A stretch of DNA of 64,000 nt from Benincasa hispida (lineage: Eukaryota; Streptophyta; Magnoliopsida; Cucurbitales; Cucurbitaceae): positions 20,284,908-20,348,907 of the forward strand of contig NC_052357.1 in NCBI RefSeq assembly GCF_009727055.1. The letters run 5' to 3'. The notes under the pieces were generated by a model. The model made no database searches, had not been told where the DNA came from, and saw nothing but the letters and a program-made list of their open reading frames with translations. Both the position numbers and the translations under genes were made by a program. Positions 34,972 to 45,070 of this stretch are shown here, piece by piece. The number at the start of each line of letters is the position of its first letter. Positions within the stretch are counted from its first letter, which is position 1.

Positions 34972-36430
34972 TTATTAGAATCAAAAAATGCGCAGCGGAA
35001 GTTAAACAGAACAATAGGCATTTTAATTCATTAATTTTGACTTTAAATTAAACATGCTCATAAACTAATAAGAGGGTTTCAAGACTATCTTTGTAGAACC
35101 ACTTGAATCTCGATTCATGCTGCAAATCTTCTTCAAATAACCTTGTGAACCACCTCAAGACCTTCCCTACTATTCTCTTGGTGCCTTAGATTGAGTTGTG
35201 GGACTCAAAATAAGCTTGAAGAAAGGAAATTTGAAGAAGAAGTCACTGTTGCACCATGGAAGAATACCTTCTTCAACCTTAAATTTTTCAGCAAAAACTC
35301 AACAAATGCATGACTAAATTCCACGTCAATCTTCTCTATTTATTACAAGACTTTCATGCAAAGAAGATAGTTGCATGAAATACACCTCATGTTTGGAAGA
35401 TTGAATCAAGAAAGGAGTAGAGAATGTGTGAGCTACTAGGATAGAAAGTGGAGATATCCACTTTTGGGATTTTCCATTTTCAATCTTTTCCAATTTTTGA
35501 ATTTACAAATTGATTTCCAAAATTGAAATCTTTATTAATTTTACAAAAATAATTCAATAATTAATTTTCTAATAAAACTAATAATATATAATTAATTCTA
35601 ATTAATTTAATATTAAATTAATTTAACTCTAATTCTACCATCATGAATCCCTATTCATGAATTTAATATTTAAATCATATTTAAATATTAATTGATTCTC
35701 CAATTTCATTTAATTCCAAAATTAAATGCGTAATTATAACACATATAATTACTAATTCCCTTAATTCTAATTTGAAAGTTTCAAATTAACTTATCACGCT
35801 ACTCTAAGGCTAATTCATTTACGAGCTAGTAGGGAGACCGTGTGGACCTACAGATCATGAGCTCCAAAGATCCGAGATCAATTGGCTAAACTATTTATAC
35901 CGAATTAATCCACATTCGTAAACTACTAGGTCACTCCACTAAAGCCCAGAGTTGTACTCCCCTCCTCACGGTAGATATATTATGTCCACTAAATATAACC
36001 ATGATTAGTAAGTTAACCCTTCACAGATTGTTCGTACTAACGGCTGGTCAAATAGTCGTTTTAGCCTCAAGATTACCTCTTATTCTTTAAGTTCCACTAA
36101 TCCTCTAATAAACAATTGATTTCATTTGTTAACATCCTTAACAATACTATATAAGTGTAACCTCTCATTTTAGGTTCTAGAGTCCCACCTCAATGAGCCA
36201 ACCTCAGAGAAAAGTCGATTGGAACAAGAGACTAAAGTAACCCTATCATTTTTGGAGATCAAATAAAGCATCATGCAATACTGTCATCCTTTTAGGGGAC
36301 ACCCACAATGTCATGAGGCGATGCATGAAACTTTATCCAACCTAATGAGAGAGACCAAGGGATGTGTTGTCACACGTCCCGCTCCCACTTACTATAAATA
36401 CTCTCTCCATTCACCTTGGTATTCGATTTT
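34972..36430 (-). repeat. Copia LTR 2 (partial 5' LTR)
   Basis: The GCAGCGGAAG block near its inner end is shared with LTR 1. The 35800-36120 segment matches about 53935-54270 of LTR 3 (ACACCGAATTAATC.AC, AACAATTG.TTT). Its outer half, the expected promoter part, is missing. The sequence after about 36430 is unrelated AT-rich DNA with a TA run at 36530-36550. Confidence 0.6.
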
Positions 36431-36663
36431 GTATTAAAAAAAATGGCTTCTCGATCCAAGAGTTGAGAAAACTGAGTTGTTCGATTCATTCCTCGGTTAA
36501 GAAACTTTAAAAACTGAAAAAACCGAACCGATATATATATATATATATATTATGTTGTATATTACAACAAGTTTCAAGCCCAATTAGCTCAACCTAATTC
36601 TGAACCATAAGGCCCATTCAACATTTATTATTGCATTTAATAAAGGCCCATTCCAGATTTATT

Positions 36664-36930
36664 ATTTCATTTAAGAATTTTTTTTAAAATAATGTTTTTT
36701 TAAAAAAATATAATTATAAAAATAGGGTTGGAAGAAAACCTTTTCTAAGAATAGGTGTTTGGGAAAACTATTGACAAAATTGGGGTAGTGAAATCGTGTA
36801 CCGGGTACACGATTGCCATGTGGCAAACTTATGTACCCGGTACACGAGTACCGTTTAATCCAGTCAGCACCACGTCGGTTGACTGGTTGACCGGTCAGAC
36901 GCAAACTCGTGGACCCGGTCCACGTTTTGC
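36664..36930. repeat. Left MULE terminal inverted repeat with palindromes
   Basis: Shares its first 130 or so bases, inverted, with 43480-43607. Near-palindromes GTGTACCGGGTACACG (about 36797), GTACCCGGTACACG (about 36834) and GTGGACCCGGTCCACG (about 36909) follow. Confidence 0.7.
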
Positions 36931-37486
36931 TTATCTTTTTTTTTTCTTTTTTTTTTTTAAAGTGTGATGACTATTTTTTTAAATGTAGATGTACAACAAT
37001 ATTAAAACTTTAAGAATTGGTCCACAAATTCCTTCATTATTAAACTTAATTTATATTTAATCTACAATGAAAACATCTTGCACTCATATTTAAAAAAGAA
37101 ATGTCATGATATTAAAGAATATTTACAATTAGTTTTTTAATTTACAATTTGAAAATGAAAGTTTACATGAAATTTAAAAACGACCCCCCTAGCCCTTACC
37201 CCTCATGGGGGTTGTCTTCGTGTCCCTCTAAATTAGGTTCACCCTGTTGTCGCTGTCGTTTACGATGAATACGTCTTCGATCGGTATCAGCAATATTGAG
37301 TTGTCTTGTTTGTTGAATAATACCTTCAACGTTGACCAATGTTTGCTGACACATTGAACCCAATTCTGGTAAGTTGTTCTGCACTGAATATTGTGGAACA
37401 TCACTAATAAAATTATTCTGTACAATAAAAAAATAAATATTAAACAATATTCATATCATATATATGAAAATTTTCAATCTCCTACT

Positions 37487-38796
37487 TGTTCGCTTGCTAT
37501 CATGAGATGCTTTAGGAGTGTATAAAGTAAAACAGATTGGAAGAATAAAGTCTAAGTGTTGCGTTCAGCCTTGATGTGTTTAAATGAATGCAGCGCATTG
37601 GGGCGTTAGTATTGTACACAGAAGGCACACAACTCTTTATAATAACGTTCAAGTTTTCCTAGATTAAACCCAAGTATAAACCTAATCTAGGTTCCTGGCA
37701 AATCCACGGTCGATCACAGGGATTCAGTTTCACTAACACAGATTATGCATTGTACTTGCAGTAGGAGGTTTTTCCTAAATAAATGTGAAAGATGTATTAT
37801 TTACACTAACATGTTATGCCTGTGCAAGATAATACAAAAGAGTTGAGTGGAAAATGAAGGATCATGTGGAAATGGAATTTAAGTAGGTGGACGCACCGGT
37901 TAAAGATAATTGCACACAACTGATGTATTGTGGATGAAATGGGATGGGTTGCTTATCTTTCTGTTCATGCGTTAGACATCATTCAACACTTCTCAATGCG
38001 AATAACATACAAGTCTATCTCTAGGGTGCATGCGTCTAACCTAGAAAGCAAGAAACACCAGTAAGTCTATCTCTAATTGTACTAGGTGTTATACTTAATG
38101 AGGCTTAGCTATTCTTTCAAACAACTAAGCAAAGAAGTTTTCACCAAGTTATCAAGTTGGTTTAAGCGTGGAACAGAATTATGCATGAAGTACTAATGCT
38201 TTCAACATAAACAGAAGATAAACAATAGCAAAAGTGATGATCAAATATATGAATTTTATAAAGGATCAATGAGTCTTTACAAAGAACTATACTCAATCAA
38301 AATGAAATGAGAATGATATTAAGAGAGAGATTGAGTCAAGCCAAAGAATACAATCTATTGTAGTTTTTTGGCTCAATCTTGTTGTATACAATCACTTTAA
38401 AGAGCCGAGGATAGAGTATCTTTCTCAAGAATAACTTTCTTCACTCCCTGGCTGGCGGTAGTGATGGTTCTCAGCTCCTTCGATCGCCTTACACCTCGGC
38501 ACAGCTTGTACAAACTAAAACTAAGTCTACAAATTTACAGAGAGTATGGAGCTTCTAATTCTCTAAACTCTTAATTCTGGAGGGTCTTCAAGTATTTATA
38601 GGAGTTAGTCTCGTCCACTTGGAGGATGGGTTGCATTTAAGTCCATGCCCTAGTCAGCATTAAACTCCATGTCCTGGTTGGCCGCCTGACCTCTGGAAGC
38701 TTTTCAGACGACGCCTATTGCAGGTGCCCATGCTTGCAAGTGGTGATGTGACACAATCAGCCCAGAGTAATGAATCTTCTATGCGTTGAATTCCCT
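37487..38796. mobile_element. LTR-like fragment inside the PMD gene, ending at an adapter
   Basis: Rich in TGCGTT, ATGCGA and AACGC words and in phrases such as CTATCTCTAGGGTGCATGCG, like 23400-25200. No coding domain. The PMD protein is interrupted from here to 38832. The right end is the mosaic-end sequence, not a natural terminus, so whether the fragment belongs here in the genome is open. Confidence 0.45.
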
Positions 38797-38831
38797 TCTC
38801 TTATACACATCTAGATGTGTATAAGAGACAG
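38794..38831. other. Nextera/Tn5 mosaic-end mate-pair junction (artefact)
   Basis: AGATGTGTATAAGAGACAG (38813-38831) is the exact 19-base Tn5 mosaic end. The preceding 38794-38812 is its inverse complement with 17 of 19 bases matching (the first C is right, the next two differ). The head-to-head pair is the circularisation junction of mate-pair libraries. No natural plant sequence is expected to hold this. The two sides are therefore ends of one original DNA fragment that were kilobases apart or otherwise non-adjacent. Confidence 0.95.
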
Positions 38832-40139
38832 GCATGGATTCGACGCCAGTCTTGGTCATGCTTACCTCTCAAATCGATCTGGTATAGTGCTGGGAGTGTA
38901 TAGGTTAACGAAGGTATCGTTTGTCGCAAACCAAACTGTCTCAACACACAATCTGGATAATGCCACCCTACTATATGGACGCATATAAGAGGGTTAACGG
39001 TCAACCAGATGTCTTCACCATCACGACAATAATCAGGTAAGAAGGACCAAATTTGTTGTGTGTATGGCGATCAAATAATCTGACAAAAAAAAGTACACAC
39101 ATAAAATGTTTTAAATATTCATTTATATATACATTTGCTACCTGATTGTGCATCAGCATGTCAAATATTTTTTTGTACATGAGCAACATATTTGCTGACT
39201 GTTCAGAGGCAGCTAATACACCATTCCATCTAAAATTATAAAAAAATACAATTAATTTATATTCTTACATAAAATAGTAACGAAATAAATATATAAATGA
39301 AATAATACCTGACATAAAGTGGACGATGATCTGGGGCATGTAGCTAGACTTGTGGTGCTATAATTGAAAATCGATCATAAGCCCATAATTGTAGTAGTAT
39401 AAGTGGCCCTGCTATTTTCAACGCTTGTGCATTGGAAGCTCGATAAAGTTCTCTATACAACTATGCAAGACATGCACCACCCCACGAGTACGTACCAACA
39501 TGCTCGAAATCAAACAATAGTGGGAGGAACATGAGATGCACTAGAGTATCTGACTTGTCAGAAAACAAAAATCCTCCAATAATCTGCAGGATGTATGCTC
39601 GTGCATACCTATGTACGCTGATGTCGTCATCCGGAGGTAATTCTTGAAACTAGGACGCCAACCAGGGGATACTCAATCTTGACCCCTTTAGATCCTTTGG
39701 TAGAACGCCTAAGAGCTCTTCACAAACGTTCTTCCAGCCATACTGTAGTGAACCTATCAATGGTTGCCCGTTCAGTCGTAACCCAAATTGTATGGCAACA
39801 TCCTGCAGCGTAATCGTACATTCCCTACAAGACAGGTAAAATGTGTGGGTTTCTGGTCTCCAACGCTCAACTAGAGCAGTAATAAGGTATCAATCAAGCT
39901 GGATAAAACCAATTTGTGCAACCCCAAGAAAACCTGCCTGCTGAACATAGGGAATAATGAGGTGATCAAATGGGATAGTATGTTGTGCAGTCGCCTCCCT
40001 TCTCTGACAACTCCACACTACAGTAGAAGAACTATCCAATACTGTTTGTGAACGATGCGTATTTTGTTGGTCTAATTGTATAGGATTAGAAGGATCAGGC
40101 TCCATTACCTAAGAAGTTAAAATTACATTACATAATAAA

Positions 40140-40420
40140 ATCCATAACATAAAAGATACATAAAAAGTACATAAAAAGATACAATTACATAAAGTAAATT
40201 CATTACATAAATTCATTATAAGTACATAAAGAATACAAGTACATAAAATATACAATTACATGAAAAATATAAGTACATAAAGAATACAAGTACATAAAAT
40301 ATACAATTACATGAAAATTATAAATACATAAAGAATACAAATACATAAAATATACAATTACATGAAAAATATAAGTACATAAAGAATACAAGTACATAAA
40401 ATATACAAGTAAAAAAAAAA
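40140..40420. repeat. Minisatellite between PMD and transposase genes
   Basis: About three and a half tandem copies of a roughly 60-base unit built on ACATAAAGAATACAAGTACA and AAATATACAATTACATGAAA. It generates an open frame of hydrophobic repeats (40203-40472, minus) that is not a credible gene. Confidence 0.8.
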
Positions 40421-40429
40421 AAAATACAC

Positions 40430-42454
40430 CTAATGACCCGAAGACGAAGCACCCAGTGTACGTTGTGGACAAGTGCGTCTGTTATGTCCTTCTCTCTTGC
40501 AAATTGTACATCGCACTTTTTGGCTTGCCTCTCTCCAATCCATTTCATTATGAATGCACATACTTTTTGGCCCACCTTGTTCTCTTAGTAAGCCTCCATT
40601 TGGACGAATTTCTGTAAATGATAATTCTGGCCAATAATTTGGGTGTTGAATTGGATGGAAGCGGCCTTCATAACAACACTTGAAATTGGACAATTTGTAG
40701 CATTCATCAATAAATGGTAGGTATGTCATATGCATGTAATTACAAACTGCAATTACATGAGAGCATGGAATCTTGAATGATTGTCACTTATTGCAAGAAC
40801 ATATTCCTTCTTTCAAGCTCAAAACTTGGGTGTGTTATCCTTTATAGGGAGAAATCATACTTATGCTAGTTTATACTTCGAAAGTTTGACTTTTCCTGTC
40901 AATGGATGTCACCGTATGTGAAGAGGCTTGTTTTTCCCACCTCTTAAGTTTTTTAGGGAATATTCTGTATACATGTCCCCACGATCAAGTGCTTCACTGA
41001 TTTCTTATCTCCGACATTCAAAATACAGTATTGTGGGATAGAATGTTAGCCTAACCAAATAAGTAATTGGTAACATTCTAGCACCTTTAAAAACACCATT
41101 CATGCATTGAGCTACATTGCTTGTCATCCACCCATAGCGGTACCCACCGTCGTGTGACTGAGTCCATTTTTCCAAGTCAATGTCTGAAAAATATTCAAGA
41201 CATTCAGGGTGCAATTGTTTCAATTCTTTCATGCACTGAATTAACTTATGCCTTTGGTGTTGATTTCTTGCCTTAAACACCAAATTTTTTAGTTTCTTTG
41301 ATTTGTATTTCGTATTGAAATTACTGGCAACATGGCGAAGACAATATCGATGGTACGCTCTCGGTTCACTCCAACCAATTTCTTCATTATTAATTGCAGC
41401 AATAATGCCCTTATGTCTATCAGAAATCAAGCAAATACCCTCTCTTTGGATAACATATTCATGCAATGCCCACACAAACCATGACCAACTGGACGAATTT
41501 TCACCTTCAACGATAGCAAAAGCAAGGGGAAATATATGTCTGTTTGCTTCAATAGATAAAGCTGTCAATAATTTCCCCTTATACTTTGCATAGAGATGAG
41601 TTCAATCGATCTGGATTAATGGCCTACAATGGTTGAACCCTTCTCTTGCAGGACCAAAAGATCAAAAAACTCGTCCAAAAATAGTCGCACCTGACACATT
41701 AGAGGGAATGAAAACCCAATCTGTTCGTGTTCCTGGAATGTAATGAACAAGAGCACTCAACCAATATGGAAGCTCTGAATATGATTTCTCCCAATCACCA
41801 AACACAACAATAAACACTTTTCTCTTGGCTTGCCACACCCGTCTATAATTAACATTATAGCCATATTGTTTTTTAATGGCTTCTTGGGGTAGGGCTACAG
41901 GTACTCCAGAATCAGCTCTAGCCAAATTTTGAATTTCAATATTCATAAAATTTGAATCATGCTGTGAATGATCCTGTATCAATTCTGAAAACAAACATGA
42001 GTGCTCTCTTTGAAGTTTGGTGATTTCGAACATCCCATGAGTTTTATGCCGACATGTCCATAACCTCCAAGCACAACCGTTACCAAAGAACTTGATTTAA
42101 TTCCACTACAACAGTTTCGTAGTATTCTGTCACACAATATTTTTTTACAGCAAGCTGTAAATCTTCTTTGGTATTAAACAACATTCCTTTTTGTATTAAA
42201 CTACAGTTATCTACAACTATATTCCTTTCTTCCAAAGTAAATTAATTTTTCATTTTCCAATCTATTTGGGTGAACATTTCCAACGGTACCAACTCAAGAT
42301 CATGTTTCCCACTACTGTCATTTCCAAATAATTCATCGATTTCAACGTCAATGTCACTATCTCCATCATTTCCAGGTTCAAGAATAACTAAATCTTTAGG
42401 ATGCATCGACCTATTTATTATGATTTTTTCAACTATTATAGTTGAAAAAAACAT
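40430..42454 (-). pseudogene. MULE transposase with SWIM and CCHC zinc fingers, inactivated
   Basis: N-terminal acidic piece at 42454-42242 (DGDSDIDVEIDELFGNDSSG). A decayed stretch follows. The 42033-41662 segment reads YGYNVNYRRVWQAKRKV and YIPGTRTDWVF, then a stop. The MULE core then reads HCRPLIQID, stop (GGA to TGA), THLYAKYKGKLLTALSIEAN, FPLAFAIVEGENSSSW, ICLISDRHKGIIAAI and YCLRHVASNF. Near 41110 it reads GWMTSNVAQCMN, where relatives usually have glutamate instead of Q. SWIM-like C..H text is near 40750, and CTICKREGHNRRTCP near 40470 is a CCHC knuckle. The enzyme would excise and insert the element. Two stops and the lost glutamate show it cannot work. Confidence 0.88.
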
Positions 42455-42479
42455 ATATTAATATGTCAACCCAACAAAA

Positions 42480-42680
42480 TCCAATTTCTAAGATCAACAT
42501 ATAAGATCTAAATATTATACATTTAAATCAGCTCAAATCTAAGATTTATAAATTATATATTTAAATCAGTCCAAATCTAAGATTCCTAAACTATACATTT
42601 AAATCAACCCAAATCTAAGATCCATAAACTATACATTTAAATACATTTAAATCCGCTTAAATATAAGAAAATAATATATC
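42480..42680. repeat. AT-rich tandem repeat, about 46-base unit
   Basis: Four degenerate copies of a unit containing TTTAAATCAGCTCAAATCTA and AGAT..ATAAACTATACA. Lies between the transposase start and the right MULE end. No coding role. Confidence 0.7.
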
Positions 42681-43329
42681 CATGAATCATACATTTAATT
42701 CAACCCAAATGCAAACAAAATAATATATATATATACATATATATATATATGAACCAATCTTCATTTCTATAAACATATACATATATTTCTACATTAAACC
42801 CAACAAATACATAATCATCCAACAATTAATCATAAAAAATTAGTCAAACAAAAAAACAAACACAATCATCCAGAAAAATAGCCCAACAAAATCTAATTTC
42901 TAAGTTCATAAACTACATTAGACAAAATCAGCCCAACAAATAGACAAATATATACATATATTTCTAGATTCAACCCAACAAATAAATCATGGATCCATAA
43001 ACTACACATTAAGTTCAACCCAAATGCCAACAACATGATATATATAGGAAGATTATATATTGAAAAACAACTAGAGAAAGAATTCTACCACAGAAGCGTT
43101 TGGACGATTTTGGACGGACGAACAAATGGAGGACAATTTCGAACAATTTTGGACGGACGAGCAAATGAAGACCTTTGGATGCACAAGACAAAAGCAAAAT
43201 GAGGAAGATTTCAGAATTTTGGACGGAGAAACACAACAAAAGAAGGCAAAATAAGGTAGAAAGCTTGAGTGGGACGGAGAAGGCAAAAGGTTGGATGAGG
43301 AAGAAGAAGGGGTGCAACAGATTTAATGG

Positions 43330-43607
43330 ATAGGAAGTTATGTACCGGGTACATGACTTAAGGTAATCGTGTACCAGTCAACCCTGCCTGACTACCACGG
43401 CAGACCGCACATGCCAATGGACAAGAACTCATGTACCCGGTACACGATTTAGAGCTAATCGTGTACCCAATACATGATTAAGGTGTAATTGTGTATCCGG
43501 TACACGATTTGAAAACCTATTTTTAGGAATACTTTTCCTCCAACCCGATTTTTGTCATTATATATTAAAAAAATATTATTTTAAAAAAAATCTTAATTTA
43601 ATGATGA
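43330..43607. repeat. Right MULE terminal inverted repeat with palindromes
   Basis: Carries ATGTACCGGGTACATG (about 43339), ATGTACCCGGTACACG (about 43433), GTGTACCCAATACATG (about 43462) and GTGTATCCGGTACACG (about 43492), then the inverted copy of the left tip. The repeated palindrome at both ends suggests a protein-binding site, which is inference. Confidence 0.7.
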
Positions 43608-44233
43608 CCCATTCTAGATTTATTTTTAGAAAGTTTGCCATACCCTTACACATATCTCCACAATGATATGATATTATCCATTTTGGGCCTAAACCCTAAG
43701 GATTTTGTTTTTGGTACCACCCCAAAAGGCTTACACCAATGGAGATAATTGTCTCAATAATATACCCATGATCATTCCCTTCCCTAACCAATATGGGAGT
43801 TTGTTCACACTCTTATTATTAATCGCATTTAGTTAGCTTAAAAAAATGAAATGTTCTAGGTGTATACTATGTGCAAACAAATAAACATAAATCAATTATC
43901 ATAAATATATATCATCAACCTTAAGTTTAGAGGGTCAGTTCTCCATTCCATTGTTGTTGGAAAAATAAAAAGATAAAACATTTCATTTTTGTTTATGTGT
44001 TCCCAAATTATCAAACATTCTTTATATTCACACAAAATATCATTTTATGGTCCTTTATGATATTAAAATGGGGCAGTTATTTTGTTAATAAGTAAGGTTT
44101 GAGTTGGTAGAAGTACAAAATTTCGAAATTTATTGTTTAAGAACAGCTCAAAAAAGATAAAGAAAAAGCAAGTTTGCACCATATATATACTCTTGTTATA
44201 AATTTTCTAAATATAGTTTTTCCGTGAAACAAG

Positions 44234-44241
44234 TATATATA
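44234..44241 (+). promoter_or_regulatory. Putative TATA box of copy C
   Basis: TATATATA follows AACAAG, as in copy A, and lies 114 bases before the ATG. Upstream similarity to copy A starts near 43860. Confidence 0.6.
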
Positions 44242-44347
44242 GGACTTATGACCATTCAAAAATTTCAAACACCCACATAGATTTCCTAAACTAATCATCA
44301 TTTGTGAAACCAGCTTGTGCCCTCCAACTTTAACACGATCAATTACC

Positions 44348-44755
44348 ATGGCCATGACAAGAAATTTTAAGCTCCTCCACACCCTTTTATTAGTGTTTGC
44401 TTGGCAATATTGTGCCAAGGTTGGTGCCACTATCAAGGATGGGACCGACTTTTTTAATTATTTTAACTTCGGTTCATTTGGATCAGGTGGGATCAGTACT
44501 CTAACTTCGAAGCACATCGGTAGTGTCACAATAAATACAGACATGAGTCCTACACAATTAACACCGGAGATTGGCTCTGTTGCGCTTGATACTCCAATAA
44601 ATGAAGGTCACAAAGCTTTGTCACCTGATATTGAAATTACTAAGAACATAAAGGTTGGTGCTGTTGTTTCTAATGTTCATGAAACTAATATGAAGATTGG
44701 TGGAAACATTGCCCGTGGAATAATTAGTCTAAAGATCAAAGGTAGTGTTGTTTAA
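44348..44755 (+). CDS. Small secreted-type protein, copy C, 135 residues
   Basis: ATG at 44348 is chosen because it matches copy A (ACCATGGC, then MAM..FKLL). An upstream in-frame TTG codon is not a credible start. Residues 1-27 (MAMTRNFKLLHTLLLVFAWQ...) form a hydrophobic signal peptide ending near KVGA, with one cysteine inside it and none after. A glycine- and phenylalanine-rich segment follows (FNYFNFGSFGSGG), then PEIGSVALDTPINEGHKALS, IEITKNIKVGAVV and the end GGNIARGIISLKIKGSVV. It has no stop or frame break and is the best candidate for a working gene in the window. It lacks the extra internal repeat of copy A. I do not recognise the family and make no functional claim; a secreted peptide or cell-wall protein is possible. 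Confidence 0.75.
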   Translation: MAMTRNFKLLHTLLLVFAWQYCAKVGATIKDGTDFFNYFNFGSFGSGGISTLTSKHIGSVTINTDMSPTQLTPEIGSVALDTPINEGHKALSPDIEITKNIKVGAVVSNVHETNMKIGGNIARGIISLKIKGSVV

Positions 44756-45070
44756 TATGGTGCAAAAATTGGTTTGAAAGGCAATGGCAATGTTGTCTAT
44801 GTAATTTCACAATCCTTATTGGTATTTTCATGTTTAAATTATTCCAAATTAAGCCTTTAAATTCAATTGAAGAAGGCTAAAAATATTGTAGCCCATTCAA
44901 TCACAACCCCGTGACAAGACACCTATAAGGATTGATAAATTGTTGGGAAAAAAAATATTTGTACCATGTATTTATTAATAAGTTGAAAGATTTCATGTCA
45001 TATTTGTCCGACCAGCCAAATTATGTGAACTTCAAAATCTTGTATTTTTAAATTCTTTACTATTATTTTA
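44756..45070 (+). other. 3' flank of copy C, with a cryptic repeat unit after the stop
   Basis: In frame after TAA the sequence would read YGAKIGLKGNGNVVYV, very like the copy A internal repeat GGKIGLKSNNNIVVSHG. Similarity to the copy A 3' flank continues to TTCAAAATCTTGTATTT (about 45030-45050). Confidence 0.6.

Larger units (their letters stand above)
37196..40105 (-). pseudogene. Plant mobile domain (PMD) gene, broken
   Basis: Starts at 40105 (MEPDPSNPIQLDQQ). Along the minus strand the PMD signatures come in order: GFIQLD, stop, YLITALVERWRPETHTF; CTITLQDVAIQFGLRLNGQP; RYARAYILQIIGGFLFSDKS; then HMFLPLLFDFEHVGTYSWGG-like text, and LYRELYRASN. After about 39190 it continues WLTVNPLICVHIVGWHYP and CVLRQFGLRQTIP, ending at DQDWRRIHA where the adapter junction cuts it (38832). 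A C-terminal piece (37447-37196: SVQNNLPELGSMCQQTLVNV, RRRIHRKRQRQ) lies beyond foreign DNA. At least three in-frame stops are present. PMD proteins related to MAIN/MAIL1 act in silencing of transposons when host-encoded, and PMD genes are often carried by plant transposons. Function of this copy is not claimed. Confidence 0.75.
36664..43607 (-). mobile_element. Mutator-like element (MULE) carrying transposase and plant-mobile-domain gene
   Basis: Long terminal inverted repeats at 36664 to about 36850 and about 43400-43607 share ATTTTTTTTAAAATAAT, a GGGTTGGA.GAAAA segment and GTGTACCCGGTACAC palindromes. Outside them, a 17-base direct repeat (CCCATTC, then C or T, then AGATTTATT) lies at 36647-36663 and 43608-43624. 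MULE target duplications are normally 9-11 bases, so the longer repeat may include pre-existing similarity. Both genes inside read on the minus strand. The element is interrupted by LTR-like DNA and an assembly junction. Confidence 0.75.

Noticed and set aside
40203..40575. Hydrophobic repeated frames that look like membrane segments
   Set aside because: Produced by a 60-base AT-rich minisatellite; no start context or conservation.
44315..44347. Upstream extension of the copy C frame from a TTG codon
   Set aside because: Not an ATG. Copy A lacks the extension, and the ATG at 44348 has the conserved ACCATGGC context.
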